Of a stretch of DNA of 64,000 nt, positions 52,791 to 61,717 are shown in pieces. The translations under genes were made by a program, and so were the position numbers. The notes beneath the pieces are model-generated. The model was given only the letters and a program-made list of their open reading frames with translations. It was not told where the DNA came from and did not search any database. Within the stretch, counting starts at the first letter, position 1; the number at the start of each line of letters is the position of its first letter. This DNA is from an uncultured Pelagibacteraceae bacterium (lineage in GTDB: Bacteria > Pseudomonadota > Alphaproteobacteria > Pelagibacterales > Pelagibacteraceae). Location: contig CABYVK010000001.1 in NCBI GenBank assembly GCA_902522385.1, positions 48,544 to 112,543 of the forward strand, read 5' to 3'.

Positions 52791-53768
52791 CTATTCAATA
52801 CTATTTTTACTTAATAGTTCTTTATAAATGTTATTAACTCTATGTACTTCTGTTGCGGTATTAAAATAACCTTCATATTCTATTTCTTCAGGTGATACAT
52901 CAAAATGATAATGTCCTGCATCTCTGTCATGTTCGTAAGAATGAAAATGAGTATGTTCACCAGACTCTCTTAGATTTAATTCTCCTCCAGTAGGATCACC
53001 AGTCCAAAGAATAGAATAACATTGTAATTTTGGTCCAACCGGTTCATAAAATTGAAGAAAATCTTTTACACATTTCATTTGTTTTGGATCATAATACTCG
53101 TGTTTAATATCTTTATAATCAGGTTGCACATGCGATCTTATTTTTCCATTTAATACTCTAAATACGCCAGCAAGAGACAAATGTTCATTATCTTTAATTT
53201 TTAAATTTTTTGATAAAGAAGACCTCATTGCTTGAGGCAAAGAACCTTGTTCTCCATTTCTACCTTTAATTTTAATTTTGATTACTTTTCCTTGTTTGCC
53301 GTCTGTATAATAAATGTTTCCAAGTCCACCGTGTTTTTTTGCAGAATACTTTTCAACAATACATTTTTTGTCTGGACTCACTCTTGCTATTATTGATTTA
53401 GACTCATCAGTTATCAAATTTTCATTAATAACTAATTCTCCACAATGACCATCTAAACATGACATTGCACCTGATCCAGCTCCTAAAGCATAAGATTTTT
53501 CAGAATCAATCATTTTAGATATTTCTTGATAGTCAAACTCTGCACCAATAAATTTTGGATCATGCATATAAGGCTCTCCGCCAACATCTATTATTTTTTG
53601 ATTTCCACTAATTCCTTCTGATGGACAATCCCAATCTCTTAGATTTGGGCAATCTACCACTTCTACCTCAACATTTTTGAAATTTTCAGACAACCCTTTT
53701 CTTAACGCATCTGAAATATCTTCTAGTAGATAATTTTTAAAAGTTCCTTTTTCTATTTTTAATTGCAT
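52791..53768 (-). CDS. DUF1907 / C11orf54-like zinc ester hydrolase
   Basis: A 325-residue protein similar to human C11orf54 (PTD012): VVDCPNLRDWDCPSEGI at the N-terminus, GGEPYMHDP, GAGSGAMSCLDGHCGEL, and near the C-terminus GEHTHFHSYEHDRDAGHYHFD, whose His cluster binds zinc. The human protein hydrolyses model esters; the natural substrate is unknown. It lies upstream of the wHTH/PanB-like pair (28-bp gap) and is divergent from panE-like. A lactonase-type role for sugar or pantoyl lactones is conceivable but unsupported. Confidence 0.82.
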   Translation of the reverse strand: MQLKIEKGTFKNYLLEDISDALRKGLSENFKNVEVEVVDCPNLRDWDCPSEGISGNQKIIDVGGEPYMHDPKFIGAEFDYQEISKMIDSEKSYALGAGSGAMSCLDGHCGELVINENLITDESKSIIARVSPDKKCIVEKYSAKKHGGLGNIYYTDGKQGKVIKIKIKGRNGEQGSLPQAMRSSLSKNLKIKDNEHLSLAGVFRVLNGKIRSHVQPDYKDIKHEYYDPKQMKCVKDFLQFYEPVGPKLQCYSILWTGDPTGGELNLRESGEHTHFHSYEHDRDAGHYHFDVSPEEIEYEGYFNTATEVHRVNNIYKELLSKNSIE

Positions 53769-53856
53769 GATGATAATAAGCTATAATTTATTTTGCATAT
53801 TGTCTATAGATTATATATATAATTTCTATACATAAATAATTTTAAATAAGGTAACG

Positions 53857-54801
53857 ATGATTAACAAAGATTTGAAAGTAGCTGTCCTTGGTGCAGGAGC
53901 GATGGGCTGCTTGTTTGGTGGTTTGCTTGCAGAAAAAGGTTTAAATGTAATTTTAATTGATGTTTGGAAAGAGCATGTTGATGCAATTAATAAAGATGGT
54001 TTAAAGATGGATGGACATGGCGGTGATCGAGTAATAAAAGTTAAAGCCACTTCAGACCCATCTTCGTTAGATAAAATAGATGCTGTAATAGTTATGTGTA
54101 AAGCAACTGCATTAGAACCAGCTCTAAATAGTATTAAAAATATTATTGGTGAAAAAACAGTCTTCATGTCTTTTCAAAATGGTATTGGTCATGAAGCAAT
54201 TATTCAGAGTATTGTGGGTAATGAAAAAGTAATTGGTGGGACAACTACTCAAGCTTCAAATATTTTAGGACCAGGTCATATAATGAATCATGGTTCGTTA
54301 CCATCTTGGATTGGTGAATATGAAGGAGGAATAACAGAAAGAATTAAAGAAATTGCTGACACTTTTACTGCACATAATTTGGAAATGATTGCGGCTGAAG
54401 ATGTAAAAAAAAGAAAATGGATGAAGCTTTTTGCTCTAACAGCAATTGGACCTTTGTCTGCAATTTTTGATCTTCATCATACGGACTTGTATATAAACAA
54501 CAAAGCAAATGAAGTATCTCGTGGTTTAGGTAAAGAAATAATTTTAGAAACTAGAGACGTTGCACTTGCTGATGGTGTAAATGTTTCTGAAGATGAATGC
54601 TTATTTATGTTTAATAAAATTGTAGATTCAATGCAAACTAACAAATCATCAATGGCTTTTGACGTTCAATACAAGAGAAAAACTGAAATAGATTTTATTA
54701 GTGGTGCGGTTTCAAAAATAGGTAAAAAACATGGTGTTAAGACACCATTAAATGACCTTATGTATAAAATGATTAAAGTGAAAGAAGGTATGTACAGCTA
54801 A
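53857..54801 (+). CDS. panE: Ketopantoate reductase family protein (PanE/ApbA)
   Basis: A 314-residue NADPH-dependent reductase: GAGAMGCLFGGLLAEKG cofactor motif, FQNGIGHEA, GGTTTQAS, a catalytic Lys in KKRKWMKLFALTAIGPLSA, and SSMAFDVQYKRKTEIDFISG with the conserved Ser and Glu. PanE converts ketopantoate to pantoate; paralogues with other 2-keto substrates are common. The PanB-like gene lies 1.5 kb away on the other strand, so a vitamin B5 role is possible. Its stop abuts the next start. Confidence 0.82.
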   Translation: MINKDLKVAVLGAGAMGCLFGGLLAEKGLNVILIDVWKEHVDAINKDGLKMDGHGGDRVIKVKATSDPSSLDKIDAVIVMCKATALEPALNSIKNIIGEKTVFMSFQNGIGHEAIIQSIVGNEKVIGGTTTQASNILGPGHIMNHGSLPSWIGEYEGGITERIKEIADTFTAHNLEMIAAEDVKKRKWMKLFALTAIGPLSAIFDLHHTDLYINNKANEVSRGLGKEIILETRDVALADGVNVSEDECLFMFNKIVDSMQTNKSSMAFDVQYKRKTEIDFISGAVSKIGKKHGVKTPLNDLMYKMIKVKEGMYS

Positions 54802-55671
54802 ATGCTTAGTACAAATAAATTAAAAAAAATCAAAAGTAACTTTCCAGTTCTAGTTGGTGATAATGTTGTTCCTAAAAGTATTTGTAATTTATTAATTAAA
54901 GAAATCAGTAACTCTAAATCATTTGATGATATGATTATGGGTGGTAGAAGCAGAATAAATAAAGGTTCGAAAAATTTTAACTCATATATCAAAAACTCAT
55001 TTAACTCTGCAAAACTTTTTAAACTTTTTAATAGCAAGACTTTTTATAAAAAAATTGAAAATCTTTTTACAAAAAATTTTAAAGATGGATCGTGGGTTAA
55101 TTTATATAAACCAAAATCCTTTAATCCTAAAAAGTTCACTATTAAAAAAAAATTAAATTCTAATGAATTAAAAAAAATATTAGGTAATAATTATACTAAT
55201 CCTAAAGTAAATTTAGATATGGATTTTTCGGTATCAAAAGGAGGATATAGATTAAGACCTCATAGGGATGATATAACTAGGTTATATAATTTCTTAATTT
55301 ATCTAACAGATATACCAAAAAAAAATGGCGGCTCTCTAACTATCTATAGGAAAAAGGCTAAAAAAAATTTAAGAAAGAGTTTTAGAAGATTTCCAAAAAT
55401 AAACGAGCTAGAAATAGTTAAATCTTTTAAACCCAAAAAAGGAACTGTTGTTTTTTTTCAATCTACTCCAAATTCCTATCATGGAGTAAAGCGCTTTATA
55501 GAGAAAAATTGTCCAAAACGTTTTTTTATTTATGGAAGTTATGCTTTAAACAAACCAGTTATATGGAATTATAAAGGAATCTCGTATTATCCTCATATAG
55601 TTAGCAACAAAAAAAGAATGTTGACCTCTTTTCATGACGCGAACTATTTAACCACAGCACCAAACCATTGA
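54802..55671 (+). CDS. 2-oxoglutarate/Fe(II)-dependent oxygenase-like protein
   Basis: A 289-residue protein whose C-terminal half has a prolyl-4-hydroxylase-type double-stranded beta helix: RPHRDD (His and Asp iron ligands), FLIYLTDIPKKNGGSLTIY, and VVFFQSTPNSYHGVKRF with the distal His, then an Arg that could hold 2-oxoglutarate. The first 100 residues are Lys/Asn-rich and unassigned. Substrate unknown; it starts directly at the panE stop and is followed by a second oxygenase gene. Confidence 0.72.
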   Translation: MLSTNKLKKIKSNFPVLVGDNVVPKSICNLLIKEISNSKSFDDMIMGGRSRINKGSKNFNSYIKNSFNSAKLFKLFNSKTFYKKIENLFTKNFKDGSWVNLYKPKSFNPKKFTIKKKLNSNELKKILGNNYTNPKVNLDMDFSVSKGGYRLRPHRDDITRLYNFLIYLTDIPKKNGGSLTIYRKKAKKNLRKSFRRFPKINELEIVKSFKPKKGTVVFFQSTPNSYHGVKRFIEKNCPKRFFIYGSYALNKPVIWNYKGISYYPHIVSNKKRMLTSFHDANYLTTAPNH

Positions 55672-55702
55672 AATTATTTCAATGATAAAATAAATTTTAA
55701 CA

Positions 55703-56683
55703 ATGACAAATACTCTTCAAAAAAAATTATATGAGAATGGGTACTTAATTGTTAAAAATATACTTAACTATAGAAGTGACTTAAAACCAGTTATTAATGA
55801 TATGGAATTTGTCATGGATTGTCTCATTCAAAAGTACGCAAAAAAAACTGAGGTTAAAAAAGTTCTTAATCTAAATTTTAAAAGAAAATATTCATATATA
55901 TCAAAACTTAATATTTATGATCTAGATCAATATTTTAATACAAGATTACCTAGAGACCATGTTAAAAGAGATAGTGATTATTTCGCTACTCAATCATTAT
56001 GGAATTTAATTACAAATAAAAGAATTTTAGATGTTGTAGAAAAGATTTTAGGTAAAGAAATAATGTCTAACCCTGTTCAAAATACTAGAATCAAACAACC
56101 TGAAAACAAATTACCAAAAGGATCAATTCATGACGGCTTAAGTGGTAGAACACCATGGCATCAAGACGCTGCCGTTTTAAATTCTAAAGGACAAAAATTA
56201 ACTGATATGGTTACAGTGTGGATTCCTTTCACCAAAACTACTAAAAAGAATGGATGTATGATTACAGTAAAAAAAATTAATAAAATGGGATTATTAAACC
56301 ACGTATCAGGATATAGAGGACAGGTGGAATTAAAAAATAGTGAATTACTTGATAATATGGAGCACATTTATTTAGAGGCAAATGTGGGTGATATAATATT
56401 ATTGCACAAGCATTCTATTCACTGCTCATTACCGAATAGATCAAATGATTTTAGAATTAGTGCTGATTTAAGATATAATGTTGCAGGACAACCATCAGGT
56501 AGGGAGCCGCTTCCAAACTTTTATGTTAGAAGTAAAAATAAAAAAAATCTTAAAGTTCAAAATTTTAAACAATGGTTATCTCTGTGGGAGAACGCTAAAG
56601 AAAGACGTATTGGAAAACATGCATTTAAGTATCCTCTGCCAACGTACAAGAATAATAAAAGAGACTTGTCTAATTTAGTTTAA
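55703..56683 (+). CDS. Phytanoyl-CoA dioxygenase family protein (PhyH)
   Basis: A 326-residue Fe(II)/2-oxoglutarate oxygenase. Iron ligands are in PWHQDAAVLN (His-x-Asp) and HKHSIHCSLPNRS (distal His), and FRISADLRYN supplies the Arg for 2-oxoglutarate. VWIPFTKTTKKNGCMIT is the typical mid-strand. The family hydroxylates very different molecules (ectoine, phytanate, quinolines, methylphosphonates). Neighbours (hydroxyacid dehydrogenase, oxygenase, panE-like) suggest stepwise oxidation of one substrate. Confidence 0.82.
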   Translation: MTNTLQKKLYENGYLIVKNILNYRSDLKPVINDMEFVMDCLIQKYAKKTEVKKVLNLNFKRKYSYISKLNIYDLDQYFNTRLPRDHVKRDSDYFATQSLWNLITNKRILDVVEKILGKEIMSNPVQNTRIKQPENKLPKGSIHDGLSGRTPWHQDAAVLNSKGQKLTDMVTVWIPFTKTTKKNGCMITVKKINKMGLLNHVSGYRGQVELKNSELLDNMEHIYLEANVGDIILLHKHSIHCSLPNRSNDFRISADLRYNVAGQPSGREPLPNFYVRSKNKKNLKVQNFKQWLSLWENAKERRIGKHAFKYPLPTYKNNKRDLSNLV

Positions 56684-56698
56684 TATTTAAAAAAATTA

Positions 56699-57622
56699 AT
56701 GACTAAAATTTTAATTACAGAATTCATCAACCAAAATAGTTTAGAAAATTTAAATAAAAAATTTGATGTTATGTATGATGAAAAATTATATGAAAATGAA
56801 AAAAAACTAATAACAATGGTTAAAGATTATGATTGTTTGATTGTTAGAAATAAAACTCAGGTGAATTCAAATATTTTAAAAAATGCAATAAAATTAAAAT
56901 TTATTGGAAGGCTGGGTGTTGGTTTAGACAATATTGATACAGAATATTGTAAAAATAAAAATATTCATGTTCAACCAGCTACAGGAATGAATGCAGATTC
57001 TGTTGCTGAATATGTTGTTTCTTCATCAATGTCTCTTATTAAAAAAATTCCAATATTTCATAACGGAACTATCAAGGGTGAATGGCCAAGAACAACCATT
57101 AAATCTATAGAAATAAACCAAAAGTATTTAGGAATAATAGGATTTGGCACAATTGGAAAAAAAGTTGCTGAGTATTCTTCAAAAAATGGTTTAAAGATTC
57201 TAGCTTACGATCCTTATGTTAAAGAAATAAATAATAAAGAAATTGACGCTAAATTATTAAGTTTAAAGGAGATATATGAAAAATCAGATATCATTTCCAT
57301 ACACCTACCTTTAACAGATGAAACTAAGAATTTGATAAATAAATCGTCATTTTCTCAAATGAAAAATAAACCGATTTTAATAAATACCTCTAGAGGGGGC
57401 ATTATAAATGAGAGTGATTTAATTGAAGCTTACAACAAAAATAATATTTCTGGCTTTGCTCTAGACGTGTTTGAAAAAGAACCAATAGAGAGTGAATTTT
57501 ACAACAAGATAAGGCCAGGTATGAATTGTATATTAACACCTCATATTTCTGGTGTAACAACTGAGTCAAACATTAGAGTAAGTGACTTTATAGTTAAAAA
57601 AATTACAGATTTTTTTAACTAA
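56699..57622 (+). CDS. D-isomer 2-hydroxyacid dehydrogenase (SerA-like)
   Basis: A 307-residue NAD-dependent dehydrogenase: GRLGVGLDNID, GIIGFGTIGKKVAEY cofactor loop, NTSRGGIINESDL with the Arg, DVFEKEP with the Glu, and TPHISGVT with the His. It lacks the C-terminal ACT domain of many 3-phosphoglycerate dehydrogenases, so it is likely specific for another hydroxyacid. It closes the panE-oxygenase-oxygenase run and overlaps the convergent Gfo/Idh gene by 8 bp. Confidence 0.88.
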   Translation: MTKILITEFINQNSLENLNKKFDVMYDEKLYENEKKLITMVKDYDCLIVRNKTQVNSNILKNAIKLKFIGRLGVGLDNIDTEYCKNKNIHVQPATGMNADSVAEYVVSSSMSLIKKIPIFHNGTIKGEWPRTTIKSIEINQKYLGIIGFGTIGKKVAEYSSKNGLKILAYDPYVKEINNKEIDAKLLSLKEIYEKSDIISIHLPLTDETKNLINKSSFSQMKNKPILINTSRGGIINESDLIEAYNKNNISGFALDVFEKEPIESEFYNKIRPGMNCILTPHISGVTTESNIRVSDFIVKKITDFFN

Positions 57623-58697
57623 TTATTTCTTCTAGATTTATTAATCGACCTTGTTTTATTGATTGCTCTGCAGCCTCTCCCACAGCAACAGCAATTAAAC
57701 CATCTTCTAATGAAACCTCTGGATCTGAATTATTTTCAATAGCTTTCAAAAAAGCTAAGTGTTCGTAGTAAGTAGATCCATGATGGTGGCCGGCCTCAAG
57801 AATTTTTTTATCTACTTCAATATTTTCAACATGTGTTTTGCCATCTCTCATTCCAATTCTTATGTTTGATGAGGTAATACCTGAGTCATCGGAAGGCACT
57901 GAAGTTTCAATTTTTCCTTTATTTCCTGTGGCTACAAGCTCTTCTTGCATGTCAGAATTTTCTGCAAACATGCAAAGCTCAAGCAAACTTCTTGCTCTAT
58001 TTTCAAAATTTACAATCACATAGGCATTATCAATGATGTCTGGCTTTTTTCCATTATACACTTCATCTAAATGGTTAACGTCTTGACCACCACTTGCATA
58101 AACACTGAGCGGCTTACTTTGGATAATCAATCTCATTAAATCAAAGAAATGGCAACATTTTTCAACAAGTGTGCCACCAGTATTTTCTTCAAAACGATTC
58201 CAGTCATTTACTTTTTTTAAAAAAGGAAATCTATGTTCCCTTATGGTTAAAGTTTTTAAACTACCAATTTTGTTATTATGAATTTCATTAATAAACTTTG
58301 AAACTGGCGGCATATATCTATACTCCATTGCAGTCCAAAATACTGAAGGATAATCTTTTGTAAGTTTTTTTATTTCTAAGCAATCTTTTGTATTAGTGCA
58401 TAATGGTTTTTCTATTAATATGTGTTTTTTAGTTTTGATTACATCTTTTAAGATTTCTATATGAGTAAAGTTAGGAGATGAAATTAAGTACACATCAACA
58501 ATATTTTTTTCAATCATTTCTAAATGATTTTTAAAACAAAAAACTTTTGTTTTTAGAATTTCTTTACATTGATTTAATGAATCTTCATGAGGATCAGCAA
58601 GTGCAACCACTTCAGCATTATCAATTAATGATATATTTAAAATATGTTCACGAGCCATTGTCCCTGCTCCAATAATTCCATATTTTATTTTTTTCAT
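57615..58697 (-). CDS. Gfo/Idh/MocA family oxidoreductase
   Basis: A 360-residue NAD(P)-dependent dehydrogenase: GIIGAGTMAREHI, LIEKPLCT, and GGTLVEKCCHFFDLMRLI. It is the third member of the family in the window, each from a different subfamily by their active-site blocks. It lies between the hydroxyacid dehydrogenase and a di-haem peroxidase gene, 30 bp from the latter. Substrate unknown. Confidence 0.87.
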   Translation of the reverse strand: MKKIKYGIIGAGTMAREHILNISLIDNAEVVALADPHEDSLNQCKEILKTKVFCFKNHLEMIEKNIVDVYLISSPNFTHIEILKDVIKTKKHILIEKPLCTNTKDCLEIKKLTKDYPSVFWTAMEYRYMPPVSKFINEIHNNKIGSLKTLTIREHRFPFLKKVNDWNRFEENTGGTLVEKCCHFFDLMRLIIQSKPLSVYASGGQDVNHLDEVYNGKKPDIIDNAYVIVNFENRARSLLELCMFAENSDMQEELVATGNKGKIETSVPSDDSGITSSNIRIGMRDGKTHVENIEVDKKILEAGHHHGSTYYEHLAFLKAIENNSDPEVSLEDGLIAVAVGEAAEQSIKQGRLINLEEIIS

Positions 58698-58727
58698 ATT
58701 ATGTTTGTATCAGTTTAATTTAAAAAC

Positions 58728-60053
58728 TTAATCAATACTTAGCCCGCTTGGCACTTTATCTGGTTTACCTAGTGGTCTCTGATTTCCACTTCTGCCAGTT
58801 AAAGATTTGAGAAAAGAAACAAGTTCATCAATTTCTTTATCATTCAATTCTATAGGCTGTATGTCAATGCTTGATAGAATTCTGTCTTGTTCTCTTTTGT
58901 CTGAAAAAGTTACAAAATCAATTTCTTCTAACCAAGTTGCCTTAGGTAAATTTGCATATTCAGGTTTCCAATTCTTATTCATTTTAATTGGATTTAAATG
59001 ATGCTTAATTATTGATTTTAAAGTTGGATAAGCACCATTATGACCGTAAGGAGCTGTTAAAGAAACATTTCTTAATGCTGGCGTTTTAAATTTATACATG
59101 TCGTTTATATTGTCAGTTTCAACCATTCGTCCAACGTCACGTGCATAAGGATCAAAAGGCCGTGTTCTTCCAGGACCAAATTGGGGAATTCCTATTGAAT
59201 GAAATTTTTGATCTGACAACAAAGATCCTGAGTGACAAGAACTACAGTTTGCTTTTCCATAAAATAAGTTCATACCATTTATTTGCTTTAAAGTTAAAGC
59301 TTGTTTATCTCCATTCAAATATTCATCAAAGGGAGAGTCAAAAGATGTCCATTCATGAATTTCAAATGCAGCAATTGAATTAACAATATGTGTAATGTTT
59401 ATATCTAAAGGACTGTTAACATCATCAAAAGCATTTTTAAATAACTCAACATACTCTGGAATTCCTCTAATCCTGTGAGTAATTACAGGCCATACCCTAT
59501 CAATTCTCATACTATCTTTTCCGACTTTTGAGACTAAACCTATAATTTCATTTTCACCTGGATTTCCTGCCATCTCAAACTGTCTAGTCATTGGAAACAA
59601 AGCTTGAACTGCAACTATATTATCAAGTCCTTTTGGAAGTAGTTCTTGCGCTGGGGTGTTAAAACCATTGCCAAATATATCAGATTTAGTCACTCTACCG
59701 TCATGAAGCAGTGTTGTAATATCTTTAAATCCTAAATTCCATAAAGCTAAAGCATTTCTTGGAACTCGCTTTTTTATTTTATCATCGCCCACACCTGCAG
59801 TTCTCTCTAATCCTATACCTTGTCCTCCTTCACCAATTCCTAAAGAAAGTCCATCTGAGCCTCCTAGATCATGACTATGGCAGGTCGCGCAAGCAATGTT
59901 TCGATTTGCAGATAAAATTTTATCGTGAAATAAAAGTCTTCCAATTTTAACTTTTTCAATATCAACTTGATGGAAATCTTCGCTCTTTAATGGTTTTGGT
60001 AAATCAGTTGCGTAAGTTTTATTTACTGAAATTAAAAATGGAATTATAAACAT
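58728..60053 (-). CDS. Di-haem cytochrome c peroxidase / MauG family protein
   Basis: A 441-residue exported protein with a signal peptide (FIIPFLISVNKTYA) and two haem c sites: CATCHSHDLGG (first domain) and CSSCHSG (second). GRLLFHDKILSANRNIACATC and TPALRNVSLTAPYGHNGAYPTL are typical of CcpA/MauG proteins. It may reduce peroxide or oxidise a protein partner. A longer frame reaches 60560, but that part is antisense to the Sel1 gene and has no signal peptide; ATG at 60053, 12 bp from the divergent gene, is preferred. Confidence 0.85.
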   Translation of the reverse strand: MFIIPFLISVNKTYATDLPKPLKSEDFHQVDIEKVKIGRLLFHDKILSANRNIACATCHSHDLGGSDGLSLGIGEGGQGIGLERTAGVGDDKIKKRVPRNALALWNLGFKDITTLLHDGRVTKSDIFGNGFNTPAQELLPKGLDNIVAVQALFPMTRQFEMAGNPGENEIIGLVSKVGKDSMRIDRVWPVITHRIRGIPEYVELFKNAFDDVNSPLDINITHIVNSIAAFEIHEWTSFDSPFDEYLNGDKQALTLKQINGMNLFYGKANCSSCHSGSLLSDQKFHSIGIPQFGPGRTRPFDPYARDVGRMVETDNINDMYKFKTPALRNVSLTAPYGHNGAYPTLKSIIKHHLNPIKMNKNWKPEYANLPKATWLEEIDFVTFSDKREQDRILSSIDIQPIELNDKEIDELVSFLKSLTGRSGNQRPLGKPDKVPSGLSID

Positions 60054-60065
60054 TATTATTTTTAA

Positions 60066-60536
60066 ATGATTAAATATCTTTTTATACTTTTGTTTCTTCC
60101 ATCCATAGTTTTTGCAGAAATAGAAAATGCTCGAGATTTGATGGAAGAAGGAAAATTTAAAGAAGCTATGGAAGAACTTATGCCAGCAGCTAGATCTGGT
60201 AATGCTGATGCTGAAGAGCTTATTGGAATTATGTACGCTATGGGTCTTGGTGTTGAGAGAGATGATGTTAGAGCTTTTGAATGGTATCTCAGATCTTCTA
60301 TGAAAGGTCATCCTGGCGCTCAATCTGGTGTTGGGTGGTATTACGAAATTGGTAGAGGACTCCCTGCTCCCGATCTTGTTAGAGCTTATATGTGGTACGG
60401 TTTGTCTGCTATTGGTGGAGATCCTGATGCTGCAATTTCTCAGGAAGAAGTTATTAAAAAAATGACTCCTGAACAAATTGAAAAAGCTCATATTCTCATA
60501 AAAGATTATAAATCTTGGATATATCCTTTTAGATAA
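60066..60536 (+). CDS. Exported Sel1-repeat (TPR-like) protein
   Basis: A 156-residue protein with a signal peptide (FILLFLPSIVFA) and three Sel1-type repeats (AEELIGIMYAMGLGVERDD; AQSGVGWYYEIGRGLPAPD; DPDAAISQ...) that form a superhelix for protein contacts. It starts 12 bp from the divergent di-haem peroxidase gene, sharing a promoter region, and may act with it in the periplasm. A mismatched hairpin covers its stop. Confidence 0.82.
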   Translation: MIKYLFILLFLPSIVFAEIENARDLMEEGKFKEAMEELMPAARSGNADAEELIGIMYAMGLGVERDDVRAFEWYLRSSMKGHPGAQSGVGWYYEIGRGLPAPDLVRAYMWYGLSAIGGDPDAAISQEEVIKKMTPEQIEKAHILIKDYKSWIYPFR

Positions 60537-60563
60537 TGAGGCGAAATTAATTCGCCCCATTAT
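60533..60563. terminator. Hairpin between Sel1 gene and dctP
   Basis: ATAATG-A-GGCGAA pairs with TTCGCC-C-CATTAT around a 5-nt loop, with one A/C mismatch. It covers the Sel1 stop codon and lies 13 bp from the convergent dctP end. No strong T run follows on either strand, so it may be a weak shared terminator. Confidence 0.5.
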
Positions 60564-60575
60564 ATTAATTTAAAA

Positions 60576-61628
60576 TTATAAATCTTTTTTGTATGCGCTC
60601 GATGCTTTTTTCTCTGCTTTAGCTACCGCTTTAGTTAAAGCGTTGAAAATTTCTTTTCCACCTTTAACATTAGCTTTAAACCAATCATACACTGGGCTAG
60701 CTTCTTTTTTAAAACTAGCTTTTTGATCAGGCGTTGGTACGTATAAATCTCCACCACCTGCTACAAAGTCCTCATAAGCTTTGATTGATTTTCTCTTAGG
60801 AGAAGCAAAAGTTGCTTGTTGCAAAGCATAGAAACCATCAGTCACTACTTTTTTTAGATCTGGTGACATTGACTCATATTTTGCATTGTTCATCCACCAT
60901 AATGCTCCCATATATGCATGACCGTCTAAAGTAACGTATTTTAGACCCGCATCAGGAAACTTCATGTTCATAATGTCAGTAATTCCATTTTTAGAACCTT
61001 CAACTACACCAGTTTGAAATGATGTAAATAATTCAGGCCATGGAATAGGAGTTGGAGATGCACCTAATGCTCTTACAAGTTCCTGAGGTAAATCAGCTAC
61101 AACTGTTCTGATTTTTAAACCTTTCATATCAGACGGATTTGCAATTCTTCTTTTTGTATTAGCAAAATTTCTCCATCCTCCAGTGTTTCCAATAGTCATC
61201 AATCTAATTGAATCATTAGAATCTTTTAGGGCCATTTTTCTCATAGTTCTTACAAAATCACCTTGCATTACATCTTCTGCAATTCTGTCATCAGCCATTA
61301 GGTAAGGTAAGTCTAAAACTTGAACATATGGAAATACACCTGCAGCACCTCCAGAAGTAGAAATATAAATATCTATACTTCCATCAGATACACCTTGTAA
61401 ACATTCTGCACCTTTTGAACAAAGCTGCGTACCTACAAATAATTCTACAGCTATTTTTCCATTTGAAGCTGCCTCAACGTAGTTTTTAAATACTACAGCA
61501 CCATCATAATCTTCATCTTGATCATTAGAGTTCATTGTCATTCTCAAGTTGTAATCTGCAGCTGAAACAGATGCAGTAAAACTGATTAAGAATAATAATG
61601 AAAAAAATGATTTTATTAATTTACTCAT
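60576..61628 (-). CDS. dctP: TRAP transporter substrate-binding protein DctP
   Basis: A 350-residue periplasmic binding protein of the DctP family, with a signal peptide ending ASVSAA. The ligand-binding Arg is in KGLKIRTVVADLPQELVRALGASPTPIPWPELFTSFQTGVVEG, and the GGWRNFANTKR segment precedes it. A cysteine pair (QLCSKGAEC) is near residue 70. The ligand is probably a carboxylate; which one cannot be told. Last gene of DctQ-DctM-DctP on the minus strand, 89 bp after dctM, possibly with its own promoter. Confidence 0.92.
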   Translation of the reverse strand: MSKLIKSFFSLLFLISFTASVSAADYNLRMTMNSNDQDEDYDGAVVFKNYVEAASNGKIAVELFVGTQLCSKGAECLQGVSDGSIDIYISTSGGAAGVFPYVQVLDLPYLMADDRIAEDVMQGDFVRTMRKMALKDSNDSIRLMTIGNTGGWRNFANTKRRIANPSDMKGLKIRTVVADLPQELVRALGASPTPIPWPELFTSFQTGVVEGSKNGITDIMNMKFPDAGLKYVTLDGHAYMGALWWMNNAKYESMSPDLKKVVTDGFYALQQATFASPKRKSIKAYEDFVAGGGDLYVPTPDQKASFKKEASPVYDWFKANVKGGKEIFNALTKAVAKAEKKASSAYKKDL

Positions 61629-61717
61629 AATTATTTCCCTCTCTTTAAATATTTATGTATATAAACTATACTTAAATTGATTTAGAGAGTCTATCGAGTA
61701 GTAAAAAAAAAAGATAT

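Noticed and set aside
60054..60560. Upstream extension of the di-haem peroxidase frame (610 aa in total)
   Set aside because: It is antisense to the Sel1 gene, has no signal peptide at its start, and reads as low-complexity sequence. ATG at 60053 gives a proper signal peptide.
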